Shown: positions 37,303-52,300, numbered from the stretch's first letter. The stretch: 64,000 bases of DNA from Hyperoplus lanceolatus (GCA_026929865.2 CM049410.1:20767001-20831000); one strand, 5' to 3'. Notes: generated by a model not told the origin, from the letters alone. A program made the numbers and translations.

Positions 37303-38477
37303 AAGCTAAGTATTAGTTAGCAAAATGTATCACATCTCTCTTTGTATATACCGGAGGACAATCTAAAGCTCCCTCTTCTGCTCTTCTCTGTGAACCACAA
37401 ATCCACAGGATCACGAGAGAAGGCTTAGTGTGTTGACAATTTCAAAGATGAAATAACCAGGAAACTTACTGTCAGAGGAAGATATTTGCAGTGGTGAGTT
37501 GAGCGTGAGCGGATGTTCCATTGCTTCAGGCTCAACCATCTGAACTGCTGTTATTCTTAGATTTGGTGAAAGAGTTGGACAAAAGGTGCCTTGACAATGG
37601 GTAGGCCTATTTGCCCTCGGATTTTCAATGTTGCCATATGAATATAAACTGCTGAATGTACATGTCTGCAAATAAATGAATACGATATGGATTGATAAAT
37701 ACAGTATATCTTTTCAAAATGGTAATTTATTCTCTTTTTTTACATTAAATAATAATGAAAATGGGATTGTAGAAGCGTCGTACAATGTCTCTGAATTATA
37801 AATGGTAAGCCTTCTTAGTAAATGAAAACAATGATATTTAGTGAAGACATGAATTCCATCTTCATACCCCAGTTTTGACGGTTTTCTGTTATTTGCCTGA
37901 GGAAATCTCTGAGCGTACCCACACACTCACACTGGTTCTTTTTTTTATTTGCAAATGACAAGGCAATAATATGGCTTGAGGAAGATACATTGGATATACA
38001 CACAGTCATTAGTAACAGGGATAATCCTCATAAGCAAATTCAATGATACTACAGCAATAATGCATGTATATCATTATTATTTCCAGTGTTTACATTGTGT
38101 ACATTTTGTAGTATAATGTACTTATTTGTGTACAACATACTTCCTATTCTTATATTATTACTGCTATAGTTTAAAAAATATATATGATATAGCGTGTAGC
38201 ACATTACTTTTTACACTTTACATAGCCTTTTTCTTATTTTGTATATTTCTATTCTAAATTGGAGCGACTGTAACAAAACCAAAATTCAACACTGGGAATC
38301 AATACATTTTTTCTGATTCTATTAAACAAATGAACCTAAATATATACACATTTCTATATTTGCGTTTTAAACTGCATACTACTGTAGCCTATATTCATAA
38401 TAATAAGATATGGACATGTGTTTACCCTGAAGGAAACTTCTTACAGTTTTATAAAACTGTGGCTTGAGATGGACTAT
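37303..38477. other. intergenic DNA, nothing recognised
   Basis: AT-rich sequence with no supported exon, RNA gene or bounded element. Confidence 0.4.
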
Positions 38478-38598
<121 letters not shown>

Positions 38599-38757
38599 CT
38601 GTTGACAGTAAACATCTTCTGTACTGAAAAGGATACATACATAATATACAAAGTAGTAGCCTAATAATAATGTATTTTTCTAAAAAGAAAAAAAATTAAA
38701 GATTGGCTTATTAATTATTTCTAAATGAAGTTGCAATACATTTTTTGAGTGTAAAAA

Positions 38758-38963
38758 GACCACGTCCACTCTCCGCAGGGGGCAGCATTAGGCTGCAGCT
38801 GATGTTCGCTCTACCTCTGATCACAGAAGAAGAAGAGGAAGCAAAGGGCGGCCTTCAGCGACACAGCACATCTAGCCAAGTTATTTTAGCAATAACGAAA
38901 AATCACTTTCCCTCCCTTTTAGACAACCGACGCCAGGTTTGTTGGGAGTAAAGATCTATTCAT
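38758..38963 (+). promoter_or_regulatory. zc3h7a: putative zc3h7a promoter and 5' non-coding exon
   Basis: A purine-rich GAAGAAGAAGAGGAAG tract is followed by about 100 bp ending in a strong donor CAT|GTAAGTAG (38963/38964). No coding frame continues from it. It therefore fits a 5' UTR exon spliced to the acceptor at 40361, just before the coding start. Upstream, CCGCAGGGGGCAGCA resembles a CTCF-type site. The start of transcription is not visible. The assignment rests on position and the splice signal. Confidence 0.45.
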
Positions 38964-40361
38964 GTAAGTAGTTACTGCTGAATAACTTGTGTGATATTTA
39001 AAAGGTCTCTTATGGAGCGACACGTTTACTATTCGCTATTGTTTGCGTTGGGGAACTAGTTTAACTTGGACATGCCTTCGCTTTGTTAGGTTCAGTCTAC
39101 TTCCTAGAAACTTGGTCGGGCAACGTCATGCAGCCGCTTCCCAGCGCCGGAGCCAGCTGCTGAGTTTTTATTTGTTAGTATAATGTGTGCGTGTTTGCAG
39201 TGCTGAAACTATGTGAGCTACACATTGCTAACCTTTTGCTAGCAGATGATGATCGCTAACGATAATTGTATACACTCGGTGGTCCACAGCCGCGGGTTAA
39301 CACACGTGCGCTAACTGTCACGCGCCCATTATCGGACAAGCCGTTCGCGAGGTGTTTCCTCCTTCATAAAACTTAACATAGAGGATATATTTTCCCACCG
39401 TCAACCTGTGGTCGTGAAGTATACATAATTGTTTTACAAATTAAAGCTCAAATACACAAACATGTTCAAAGATTAAAGTCAATTTAAGCTTTTCAAACTG
39501 AAGCTGACATCACTATCTCTTACTCATGACTTGGACATAGTATGGGGATGTCTAGCTGCTACTTTTGATAAAGTGCTAATCAAAATGGTTCGGGCAATAA
39601 TGGACGTTATACATTTGCAATGATGGGTCTTGACTGCAATCCTTCTTTATCAAACATGATAACAACAGTAACAATGGCTGACGAAGTGATATGCTGACGT
39701 GATATGCTCCTATACTAGATACTTGGAAACCCAGGATAATTGTTTTTATTTTATCGATAACACGTGGATGTGTTAGATAATAGACTTTAAAAGCCAAGTT
39801 GTTGTTAGTCAGTGCCATGAAGAGGATGTGTCCGATAATGGAGCTCGTGCTTTCAAATGCTATGTTGAAACAGTTTACCCCGGGACGAATAAGTGCATAC
39901 TATTCTTGTATGTCTCCCACAGCTTCACGTGTGTAGTTTGCTGTGTCATTTAGACCAAGCGACACGTCGAACAACTGTTTTATTCACGTTATCAGATCGA
40001 GAGCGAACACGAATGTTTTTCGTCTTAATTTCCGGAGCTACGCGTGTCGTCATTACTAAATGCGGAAGTGGCAAAAATGACATGGGGGAGGCAAAAAAAG
40101 CTAACATGACATGGGAGGAAAGAAGATGACGTACGTGGGGACACACCGAGTAATATACTAATGCAGGTAACCTGTTGGACAACTTGCTGATGATGATTAA
40201 TGATAAGGAAGGAGTGTTTTTTTTTTCTTCATTGTTTGTTTGTGTTTGTTTCTGTCCATTTCACCTGCTGATAAGAGAAGATAATCCTTTGTCAGACCCA
40301 CACAGCAGGGAAAAAAAATACACTTTTAAAATAAATAATCCTTTTTATGTGATTACTTTAG
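38964..40361 (+). other. putative 5' UTR intron of zc3h7a
   Basis: It begins GTAAGTAG and ends TTACTTTAG before the coding exon. It is CpG-richer at 39000-39360 than elsewhere, consistent with proximity to a promoter. An alternative first exon inside it cannot be excluded. Confidence 0.4.
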
Positions 40362-40397
40362 GTGCTGACTGAGGAGTGGATATTAGAACACGCCAAC

Positions 40398-43300
40398 ATG
40401 TCCGGAGCGTGTCAGGACAGGAGGAGTCGCTGGCAGGAAATTCAGAAAGGCCTACAATTCATCCAGTAAGTGTTACTGTTTGTTGAAATTTGATTTAGTT
40501 TATGAGAATAATCACCATAAGCAACACACCAGAGAAATGGCTCTCCTGCGTTAATGTCACACCAATCACCATGACATCATCCCATATGGTCAAAAGTGAC
40601 ACATACTTTTTTTTATTTACCTGAAATAAAATAATGACATACCAAATAAAAAAAAACATATTTTTTTGAGTAGATCTCCTTACTTTTTCAAACAAAATTG
40701 TCCTTAACTTAACTGTAATTTGTTATTTTTCTCTTTTGTTTTGGTTTGTGTAAAACTTTTAGTTCAAACTTTCCTTGTAGGGATCCTGTCAGATGACGGT
40801 TGCCATCTTGCTCTGCCGCGTTCACTGTCTCTGCTTGTCATTTTAATGAAAAGGCATTGAGTGCTGTAGACTGCATGATGTAAGACTTATTTGTCAGCAC
40901 TAGAAGCCTTGCATCATGCATTCTCGTTCAGATCAACTGGGTGTCAGCGTGACAGCTGATGAATGGCTTTAGTTTGGTTGTTGTTTATAATGTGGGCTAT
41001 GTTCCTCATCTGATCGAAAGCTTTGTTTTTATGCATTAGGCCGAGTCATGGTTTGGGCACATATTGTTCTAGAGCTCTGCCAGCCAGCGCCCTGTTGCAT
41101 TTCATCTAGTGTGACAGGGCCTATTCATCTTAAAACAAAAGTGATAGTTAAAATACTAGTGTGCACCTCATCACTGTGCGCAGTCAACCTGAAAGTAAAC
41201 ATTCATGATAAGTTCAGTTGTCTATCATACATAGACAAAATGTAATGCCACTTAAATGCACCATATCATGTTATTACACATGTAATCAACACAGCACTGA
41301 TAAAGGCTGCGTTCTGATTGGACAATCATGGCATTTTACAGGCAATTATTTCTTCTTTAAATTTACCGATGCTATGGACCTACAAGTCAGCGATCTGATG
41401 AATCACTTCCTGCCATATCAATTCCATGACAGGTGTCTATAAACAGCTACATACTAACTCCTTCCAAAAAAAGTAAAAAAAAAATTAAATTAAATTTAAT
41501 GTAATTTAATTTGAATGTATCTATCTGGAGAGCAGGGAACTTCGCAGTCATGGTTCATTCCAGAAAAGTCTCCAGTCAAGACGCAAGTAAGCTTGGCCAC
41601 AGAGGGAGATAGTTACTGTTGCTATGGAGGGAGTTCTGACCGCAGCACACTATTTTTTTTTGTACCGTAAGCAATAAAAAGCATTTCTATATCGATAAAA
41701 ACAAACTTAAAACAAAATTTTGCTGCAATTAATTAATTAATTAATTGATTAAAGCGGCTACGAGTAACCGAGTAACTTTTAAACAGCCTCATGTTTCCTC
41801 TGATAATCATAAATTACTTTTAACAGCAAACGAGACCATCAGTGCAAAGAAAGACATTTTTAAATAGTTTTTATTACTGCTTTTGGTCTGGTCGCACACC
41901 CAGTCCGATTTTCGGTTCGCTCGTGCAAGCTCTATGGTCACATATCCGTATTGGTCGCAGATTTCAGTGTGGCGCAGCAATGTGAATTGAGAAGCCTATC
42001 CCTCCAGGTGAGGGAAGGGGAGCGGGAGCCTTGTTTGATACAGTTATTTGTCGTCATAATGACTGATAACGGGGCTGAACCATCAAAGAAAAAAAAGAAA
42101 ATGCAATGAAGAAAAGCTAAAAGGGAGAGTGATATAGGCAACTGGCGGGACCAGGGCGTTGCCAAGCAACGTGTATACAATTTCAAAAGAGCGAAACTAG
42201 ACTGCAGTGTTTACTCCTAAATGAATGAACGGTTGGTACTAACACAAAGTTTGCTTTGCTTCACCATCATCAGATAACCATTATCTGAAATAGTCATTAT
42301 TTACAACAACATAAACACATTACCTCATCGTGATCCATACTAACTGCCGTCTATCGTTCATTCGCTTTCTGTGAGGAGTCGGACACTTAATCTTTCAGCT
42401 CCGTGAGAGAGAGTAGTTAGGTGACACTGCTGCATCAACTCATTGCAATCAGGTGCGTGTGGCAGTGACTGGCAATAGTTGATGCAGTGTCAAAACCACT
42501 CTCACGGAGCGGAAAAGAGTCCTCACACTTTCAACACACGGACATGCACTATATTGCTCCCTTCTCAGTTCACACTCATGCGCCTGGCACGAGCTAGAAA
42601 ACAGCTTTGTGACAGCGGGCGTCGTAAAAATACTACCGCTTTTGTTCAAAGGGGATGCCAACGTGCCATGTTACTCGTTGTGGCTTTAAGTGAGTAGTAC
42701 ATCGGGCTCCTTCTGTAAATCTTGTCTGTCTTTATTTCCAATCAGTGGCCCGTTCGCTTTACATTATCCCTTTACATATATGTGGACTAATAACTGATGG
42801 TAGAAAAATGTATCAGAAAGAGTAGCAGCAGGAATTAGATTTAGCCTTTTTACTGGTGAGTTTGTATACCCTCCAGCATGTTGATGCTGTTATCTGGACT
42901 CTCTTATCCACTCAGACTTCGTGTTGCGTCTGTTTTTTTTCTTCATTACTTGGGAGTCCAGAAAGAGCACAGCCTGCCTCGGTGAAAACGAAAGTCACAG
43001 CAGCCCTGTTCGCAAGAGAGGAATGATGACTGTTAAATGCCAGACAGCAGCTGCACTAGAAACATCATAACAAAACAACTTCTCAGGAATTATTGCAACA
43101 CTTTCCATCCTGCCTTTAAATGTTGCAGCCTCAGATTTATGAAAGCCTGTTTTTAAAGTGAAATAAACATCATCAGCTGGATGTATCAATGCACCAAGTG
43201 ATTCATTCATGTTACTGATATCTATCTGGACGGTCACTGTAGTTTATTATTGACTTAGTTTTTATGATGCTGTTTTTGTATGGTTATACTGTAGATAGCA

Positions 43301-46300
43301 AACCAATAACTGAAAAAAAAACCATTTGATTTTAAACGGTCCATAAATACTTTCAGAATTGAGGTGAATCTGTTTCGTTGTTTGTTTACATAGTGTTCCT
43401 TTGCTGACTTTGCATTTGCAAGCCAATGTTGTCAGCACCTAGGTCAACACCCACACACACACACAGCAACCTACTAAACCAAAGAACACACTCACACACA
43501 CCTACACACCTTCCTGTCTTGATTTCCCTGTGTCTTTATGTACAGATCTGTTTTTCAGTGAAAATGCAGAGCAGAAATACAGTATCCACTGAAGTTTTAT
43601 AGACCAAAAGATATAGAAATGTATTTTCAATCGAAAAGGGATAATTAAGCAGCTTCACTCAATTGATTTGGATGTGTCTGGAGTATAATGTTTGTAGGAC
43701 GATCAAGTCATTAATTTAGTCGATGGATGAAAATGATCATTAGTTGCGGTCCAGATTTGTTCTGAATGAACTCATATTGAACTTCTCTCTCGATTTCTGT
43801 TCTTCTTGTTGTGCTTACATTTTAAAGGTTTGTAACATGAACTTTTTTTTTTTTTTTTTTTTTTTTTAGATCAACCCTTCCGTTTCCAGGAAGTCAAGAT
43901 CAGTATGAGGTAAGTTATTTATGATGATGACCGGGTCATAGAAAAGGAAATATGTGCCTGAGTGAAAGGTCAAACCAGCAGCACTGTGTTCATTTTGTAC
44001 TGATATGTTTTTCTTTCAAATTTCCAGGTGTTCATTAAGGATCTCGTGTGGAATCTTTTTGGTGAAGGAAATGACGTGTTTAAAGAAGGTGAATGGACAA
44101 AATCCATAGAGATGTACACCGAAGCCTTGAGTATAGCAGACTACGCCGACTCGGAAGATATCTGCATTCCAAAAGGTTTACTGGAGAAGTTGTATGCAAA
44201 TCGCAGCGCTGCGTACCTAAACATTGTTCCGGTAAGTAGGTGACACCTTTCATGCTCAAGTCTATTTTTCAGTTTCGGTCTCAATTACTTTGAATTCTCT
44301 CTCGTTTTGACTCCACCACACAGTTTACAATTGTAGTTAAAAAGAACAAGTATAGGCTAAATTACAACGAGGAGAAGTGATATGGTCCTTTTAGCTAACA
44401 TCCTGTCAGTGACTGCAGTTAGTAATCCCCTCCCTCGTCCCTAAGTCACCACCACATGAACACGCTGCCGTCTTCGTCAGATAGTGCTGCAATGGAGAGC
44501 AGCGAGTCATCATTCACGGGCACAGACCCGCCTGTTTAACCCATTGATGACGGCTGCTGCGCGATGCCACATTGGCTCTCCTGCCTGATGCTGCATCGCG
44601 CAGCATTATTACTTTATCTAATTTTCATGGCATTCCCAGCATAGAATGCACTGTCATTGGTTCAAATACACATGAGGTGGGTTTTGTTGATTTTTTTAAG
44701 ACCACGTGACCACCCAAAAGTTGTGTGGTTTGCCGAAAATCACGTCAATCAAAAAAATAATAAAAAAAAATAATAAAAAAAAATACGCCGGCTATGTTGG
44801 CAACGGAACAGTTAGTGGCGTTTGGTGCGCAGAATCAAGGTCTACTATAGACTACTGACGAAAATCACACAACACATTGCATCTATTTATTAACAATATT
44901 TAATAATTTTCTAATTTTGACGATTTTTAGGAATATTTGTTGGTTTGTAAGCGCTAAGGGAGCATGTTTAAATAAAACCTGTGAACCTTACCTTTTAAAT
45001 GTATTTTATTTCATGTTTCTATGTGCTACACAGGCTTAGATATTAAGGTTTTGGTAGACTTGACAATTCCTACTATTTTTTCAGAAAACCCTCAGGCATT
45101 AAGGACATGCATCCTAGATTGCCATAGTCATCAATGGGTTAAAGCGCTCTGTCACCTGATTGGATAAAAAAGAGCGGGATACTCCAAATTTTATCTGGCA
45201 ATTACTGAAAAGCTGAATGACTGGGAGACCTGTGTTATGAACTGTGCTTACTGTTTAAGTGATTGCTGAATGAATATAGAGTGATTTACAAAAGTATTTA
45301 AAAAATACTGGTATTGATAAAAATTTATTAATAATGGTAAACATAAATAAAATTCCAAAAGGCTCAAGGGGTTCACAAACTTTCACACAGCACTGTATGT
45401 ATTTGATGGTAAATGCGGGGGGACATTGTCTTCATTCAGACTGCTGAACATTTTTTTTTCTTTCTGTAATTAGGCAGCAGTTGTTAGCTAGTGCATTGAA
45501 TATTTGTTAGTCAGATTTAATGCAACCCTTTACGGAGTATACTGTAGTGTAGTTTGTCGATTTCTGTTACTGCGGTATTGGTATTATTTTTTCATTTTAG
45601 AGGTCTTAAAAAGGTCTTAAATGTCTTTAAATTTGAACTTTAAAAATGTGCAGATACCATGCAAATGTTTTCACTCAGTTTCACTTTCTTGCTATTGTTC
45701 CATTGTGATCTCCTCTCCGACCTGCTGTGAAACCACACTTTTTTTTTTTACATTATCACTAGGGCTGGCCCGAATGCCATTTTTCAGGCTTCGAGTATTC
45801 GTTGGTTTTTCCGAGCGAATATTCGGATATTCGTTCCAGAAAAACACTCCATCAAACCAACATTAATAATGCCAATGTACTCACTGAAACTGAGTGTGTG
45901 AGCCGAGACGGCAAGCTGCGTAGTTTGTAGACGCTTTAATAACTTTCGAACAGTAGTAAAGTTGGAGTTCCTTACTTTTTCCCCGTGGAGGCAAACGGCT
46001 GTTTTCCGTTCCAAATCAGCTGTCCTCCGCACCATCGTAACCCATACAGGAGCTTATCAATTCATCCAGGAACGTGCATCTTTTCGGCGATTTATAAATC
46101 CATACAAAGATCCAATATTGATATTTTGTGTCCATATTATATCCATTATTGACTGCCTATTCCCATGATGCAAGCAAGTTACGGTTGATGATGGCTGAAT
46201 ACAGGGCTGTACGCTTATTTTTTTTAGGTGGTAGCACTGGTGCTAGCAAGCAAAAAAATTCAGTAGCACAAAAATAAATTTGGTAGCACACAAAGTATGA

Positions 46301-49300
46301 TCGAAACTCTGCTTAACCTTAACCCTTGCATTTCGCTCTAATTACCTTTGAGCATGTCATCTTGGTCTCATTTGAGATTCTCAATTAATATTATATCCTA
46401 GTGTGTGCAGTAATAATTATGGAAAAATGAATAGGGGTGCACTGATTGCAATTTAGAAAAAATAATCTAACCTGCCAATTGCAATTTTTTGCTGATTCAG
46501 AATTATTATTATTATAATGTCCTTCTGTTAGTTAAAACCAAACTTTAAAACATTAAACATAGCCTATTAAATAAATAAGTATACATATTGGTACAATTTA
46601 GGATAAATTAAATAGTTTGTTGTGAATGTGTTGGGAGTAGCTTTTCAGTGGCCTATTTAAAACTTTGTTTAAATAGACTGGGCTACTGTTGACTGCTCGC
46701 TGCAGCTGAATGAGTTGCCTTTCTAGCTAGAAAAAAGTGCTAACTTCCTGTTCTTACCGGCTTCAAAAAAAAAGTCAACTCATGTTTGGCTAATAACAGG
46801 CTTTTAATGTCAAGGCGCACAGGAAATGTTCTGTTTGTACACGCGCTAACTTAACTGCGGTAATGTGCCGTCTCCTTCCGGTAATTGCCGTAGGTGAAGT
46901 TTTTATACCTAAAATCGCTGCACGAGCACATGATCCCGAGGACACCTTTCACCAGCCAAAGTGGAGGGTGGACTCAATAACTTACTTGCCTAAGACTCAT
47001 TTACCCGCAGTGTTAATGTAGAGCCCTCTAAGCACTGTTGTGCAGCGCTCCTCTGTCAGGCCTTTCACACCGCCGCAAAATCGGTGCTAGTTCTGGGCTA
47101 GTTCGGAGTTAGAGCCAGTGTTTTGGTTTCACACCACCAGAAAGCCTGCTCCGGGCCGTAAAAACCGGTTCAACTCATACCCCAGGATTGAGCTGGGTTT
47201 GAAGTGACCCGCTTGCGCCAGCGGCCGGGGGAGGGATTATCCTGACCAACCAGGCCAACTAAAACCTCATGCCCGCCATGTTTAAAAACACCGCTACTAC
47301 GAGACGTAAACATAACATAATTACCGAACGTAGCGATCAAATTGACCGGCGAGAATACGCTGTATGGGTCCTGTTTGGTTAAGAAAGCAAAGCGAGAGCT
47401 AACACGTGTAAAAATAAGACGTATTCGCCGCTGTTGTTGTGCTTAAAGCTAGCGGTAGCTTTAGCGTTAGCCACAAGAGCAGCGGCGTCGGGCGACGTAC
47501 ACACACGTTTACATTGACGTCATGACGTTGCTCTGTTGCCGGCTCCATGGCTGTCTCCGGTCGATGTGAAACCAACCGGTTCATAACTGGGATAAGGCTG
47601 TAACCAGTTTTGAACTGACCCCAACACCAGCCTGGAACTGACTCTTGGTTCATTTTGGTGTGAAAGGCTTATACGTTTCAAAGACAGCCTCCCCTCATTA
47701 GCAAGCTGTCGCACGAGTGCGAATGGATTTGTATTCATCATCACACGTGATCAATTTCAGTAGCAAATGCGATCAAAACTGTCGCACTATACAGCCCTGG
47801 CTGAATAGCATGGCTGAATGTAAACAAACAGCTGAGCTAAGCTAACGTTAGCATTACGTCAAGCATTACATTTCCTTCCGAAATCGCGCTAATGTTGTGG
47901 TAGCCTATAGAGTTATTAGGAACACATACTCTATTCTTCCTCCATCTCTCTCTCCCTCCTGCGCTTGGTGCCGCTTTTAGTTTGCCTCACGCTGGTAACA
48001 TCACGCAGCCTACTACAGCTGATATCACCGGAACTTGCGCTTTGAAAAGGCAACTGCCAACTAGGTCAAAGTTTAAATAATTCGATAATATATTTTAATT
48101 TGTATTTTACAATTGTTTTATAACTTGTATATCCAAATATTATTTGCTGGCAAAATATACTGCAGTTTGAGCTGCCTTTGGAAAAAAAAAATTAAAAGTT
48201 TTTGAAAAAAAAAAAAGAATATCCCGAATACTGAATTGTGCTCCGAATACTAATTTAACAAACAAATACTCGGATATTCAAATAATTCGGGCCAGCCCTA
48301 ATTATCACACCAGATTATAAACTGTAGCATTGATCTGTGATATTTATTTATTTATTTATTTATTTATTCATGACTCAAATCAGAGACCTGATGTCACCTC
48401 CTTTTACAGACAGGGTGTGGAGGCAATCTCATGAAAATGGAACATAATGTGGCCCCACCTTTCTTCTTGGCTGGGTGCTGCCACTTCCTCGAGTACCCAT
48501 TAGTTGCCTGGCAACCTTATGTGACAGGACTCCCACAAAATCTACTGCTTCCTCAAAAGAAGATGCCGTCTCGAATGTAGAATTATTCATTTTAAAACAT
48601 GAATTAGTTTTGCTCTAAGCAGTTAGCCTCATATTCAACAGTTTATTTCACAAGCGCCTTTGAGTCTAGGGAAATATTGTTTACTGAAATCAGTTGCAAT
48701 AACCTAAGATTGTCATAGTATGAGAGGGTTGGAAGTTTGATGAGATGCACAATCATTTAGTTGTCATGCTGAAATGGATCAATAAAAAATACATATGGTA
48801 GGACATTGATGAATTGCTGTTTTTTTTTTAAATGCATCAAATCATGGATCAGTCTGAAATGTGTGGGTTGGGTGTACAATGAGAACTTATATTTGATATA
48901 ATACATTCTTTATACTCAAGTTTAATTTAGTTGTATTTAACCTCTGCTGGACTTAACTGTGCTGGATATATAACAGGTCAAAATCATTGGTGGTTAATGG
49001 CAAAGAGGTTCCTCTTCTGAATAATTAACACAAATGTGAAGCAATTTTGCCTCATACATTTTGGCACGTCAATCAAATCCAATACCATCAATTCAGAGGT
49101 TGTACTTTCACACCCTCTGATCCTAATCATATGTTAAAGTGATACATTCTTATCTTCATGCTTCATCATATTGTTCATATCTGTATCTAGGCCAAGACAC
49201 AGTTGGCACATCACACATTGAACACTGTCAGATCATAAAAGTTTGTACAGGAGTCCACTGAGAAAACCTCCAATTGGGGAAAATTGATGTTTTCATAGGA

Positions 49301-52300
49301 ACATTGGGTTCCTCTTCCCTGTCTGTATTAAATCACGTTACATGGCAGTGAAAAACACTCTGCTGTCCTCAGGGAGGCCACACCCTTACCTCACTCAACT
49401 CACTCAACACGTAAAGTCAATTTATGACCAGAGAGCAGTTTCATTGTTCGCTACAGCACTATGGTTTAGTAAAGCGTTCATAACACTGGGACATGTTTCC
49501 TTTCTCAGGGACTGTTTGACCAAGCATTAGAAGACTGTGAAAAGGCTCTCCAGTTGAACGAGGGGAACTACAGAGCGCTCTACAGAAAAGCAAAATCCTT
49601 GAAGGAGATAGGGAGACATCAAGAGGCCTACGAGGCTGTTGCCAAATGTTCTCTAGCAGTGCCTCAGGTAAATTATAACATCTGTGTTTGTATGTAAATT
49701 TATTCAAAATGTCACGTTTTTTGTTGTTGTCAAAATGTAAGCAAATTGAAATGCCACAGAGTCTGCCTGCAGGAGCAGCAGCACCTGTAGTGGCATCATG
49801 ATGTTTCTGGCATGTTGCCAGACACTCAGTCTAATAGCTACATTAAAATGTGTGTGTCTGTTGGGGTGTTGCCTTTACTATGATTTGTAGGTCAAACTCA
49901 TGTTAGGTCCAACATTGGTGTAATACATTTGTTACAAGGCTATTTTTCTTTTCTTTGCTGTTGAAGTGGTTTTACCAATGAACACTTAAGCCCACTCAAA
50001 TAGAAAGAAAGCACTACATTTGACAGCTCTGCTTTAAGAAGTAATGGCTTCACCGCTCCATCATATTGCACACTGTTGTGTAATGTGGACAGGATATGGA
50101 AAAGAGTATCAGTCTGGATTTGTTGTGGCAGGAAGCATTAGACGACCTCTCTTCTACTGAAGTTAAAAGGCAGTTGTAAGCCAAAAATATGTGTTGCTTG
50201 GCTCCTTCACAACGTTGCTGTAATGCATGAAAAGTAAAAGTCTTATTTTTGATACATTTTAAGGAAATCGTCATCAATGCATTTTTAACAGCCTTAGGAG
50301 CATAATAGCAATACACCAAGATCAAAGTCAGTGGTTTTGAATAAACAATGTTAATTTCTACTGTTCCCACAGGATTCCAGTGTCACACAGCTGACTCAGG
50401 ACCTTGCCAAAATTTTAGGATTGAAAATCCGTAAAGCTTATGTGAGGAGTAAGGTATGTGTGTCTCATGAACCCTTTACTAGAAGAAAGTGTCATGTCAT
50501 AATTATTGTTGTAATGAGGTTTGTTTCAGATTTTGCATGTTGACTGTAATAATTAAATACTAATTTGTCATAATTTAATTTAACCAGCCTGCCTTGAATG
50601 TTATGCGGGGATCAAATGATCAAGATGCATCAGGTGATAAGGTTAGCAACATAACTTTTTCCTAGAACACTCTGAAACATGCATGATCACTCATCTGACA
50701 ACTACATTGTTCAATGAATTTCTTCTGCGTTTATTCAGTTTTTCTATGGCTCGTCTTCAGTTGAAGATATAGAAATTGGTAAGATTGATACTAAATTCTG
50801 CTTTGATTTCATAATTTAAAGAGCAACAGAAATCACTTACCCTGTTTTTTTTTTTTTTTTTTTCTCTGATGTGTTTTTTAGATGAGCCTCAGCCGTCAGA
50901 TAACTGCAGTGTCATGTCAGCGGTCCCTGCTCCTATCCAAGCTCCAGTGGCAGTGCACTCGCCCCTTCATGAAGCCATGGTGGACGATCTTCTGCCCAAC
51001 CACAACAACCACAGTATCTCCTCTGGTCCCGTGTCTGAGCCCCCGGGCTTTGAGTCAGTGTCCCTGCCCCGACCGGTCCCCTCGTCATCCCCCCTCCCCG
51101 TGCCCACATATGTTAACGGGTGCAGAAGCAGCCAGCCTTTGTCCATGCTCGACAACGGCCACGATTTCGACGCCGATATCATTGGCGACGACCTAGACGA
51201 TCTACTGGACCAAGCTGACTCGGATTCAGCCATGGTTAGTAGAGAGCGGATGATACATTTTTGTTTTGTTACAAAGTGCTTAGGTCCTCCGAGGAACTTT
51301 CAGTTTGTGTTAATTCTTGCACCCTCTTTGGACAAAAGCAGTAGTGCTTTTTACCAAGCCAGCTGTACTTCCTCATGAGTGAGCATGCCCAGTACAAAGG
51401 CATAAAGAAAAACTATATAAAAAATAGAATTATTTGCACGGACCGTCTTGTTTGCTGTTACATGTACTCGTAGCACCTTTTTAAAGAAATGTCTTAACTT
51501 TTAATTTAGCACTAATAAGCAAATGTTATCATACTAACGGGCACCTTTTAACAAGGGAAAAATAAGAAGACAGGATGGACGGACCTAAGCACAGAAACAT
51601 TATAAAATGTTGATATAGTATGATATGGCTGTGTGGGTCTCAGTGTGGATTAAAATGTTACACTGTGTGGATACCTATGCAAAATTGTGATTTTAGTTTG
51701 TCTCTTCCCTCAGGTTATACCCACAGTGAAGGGCCCTCTTCCCTTGCCAACCAGTATTGCCTCTAGCAGTTCCATGTCCAGTCCATTCCTGATGCCATCT
51801 CACATAAACCCATTCCTCCACAATAGTGCCACACACTGCACAGTAACACTGCCCCCGCTCTATCAACAGTCAGGGTCCAGTACGTATTTTGGTATGGACA
51901 CTTTTGACTCCCTTCCCCCACCACTGGACTCCCTGGACAGTCTCTCTATGACAGACTTTAAGACAGGTAGGCTGTTTTTTTTTCATCTTTTTTTTACCAC
52001 CTTGTCAGCTTAAAGGTATAGTACGTAACTTCTGTCGCCCCCATGAGGAATTCTGGGTAATTGCAACAACACTTTCGGCACATCTACATGATTTAAGTCT
52101 TCGGTGTTCGCACATGGATTCTATTCCTTCTGCTGTCCATGTTTTTTCTTACTGGTAGAAAGAGAAACTGAAACATTTCTTGGGTCACTTTTTGGGAATT
52201 TTTCTGAACTCCTGCGCAAGTGTCAGGGGGGCGACACCAATTTGTAAACGCTGCCATATTGAGAAACAAAGAGAGTTTTGTGGAGCTGATAGGCTTTACA

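Larger units (their letters stand above)
45760..48300. mobile_element. hAT element (outer layer of a nest)
   Basis: An exact 8-bp duplication ATTATCAC (45752-45759 and 48301-48308) and 16-bp perfect ends TAGGGCTGGCCCGAAT / ATTCGGGCCAGCCCTA. It is 2541 bp including a nested 1598-bp element, so about 0.94 kb by itself. No transposase frame. It lies in zc3h7a intron 3. Confidence 0.95.
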
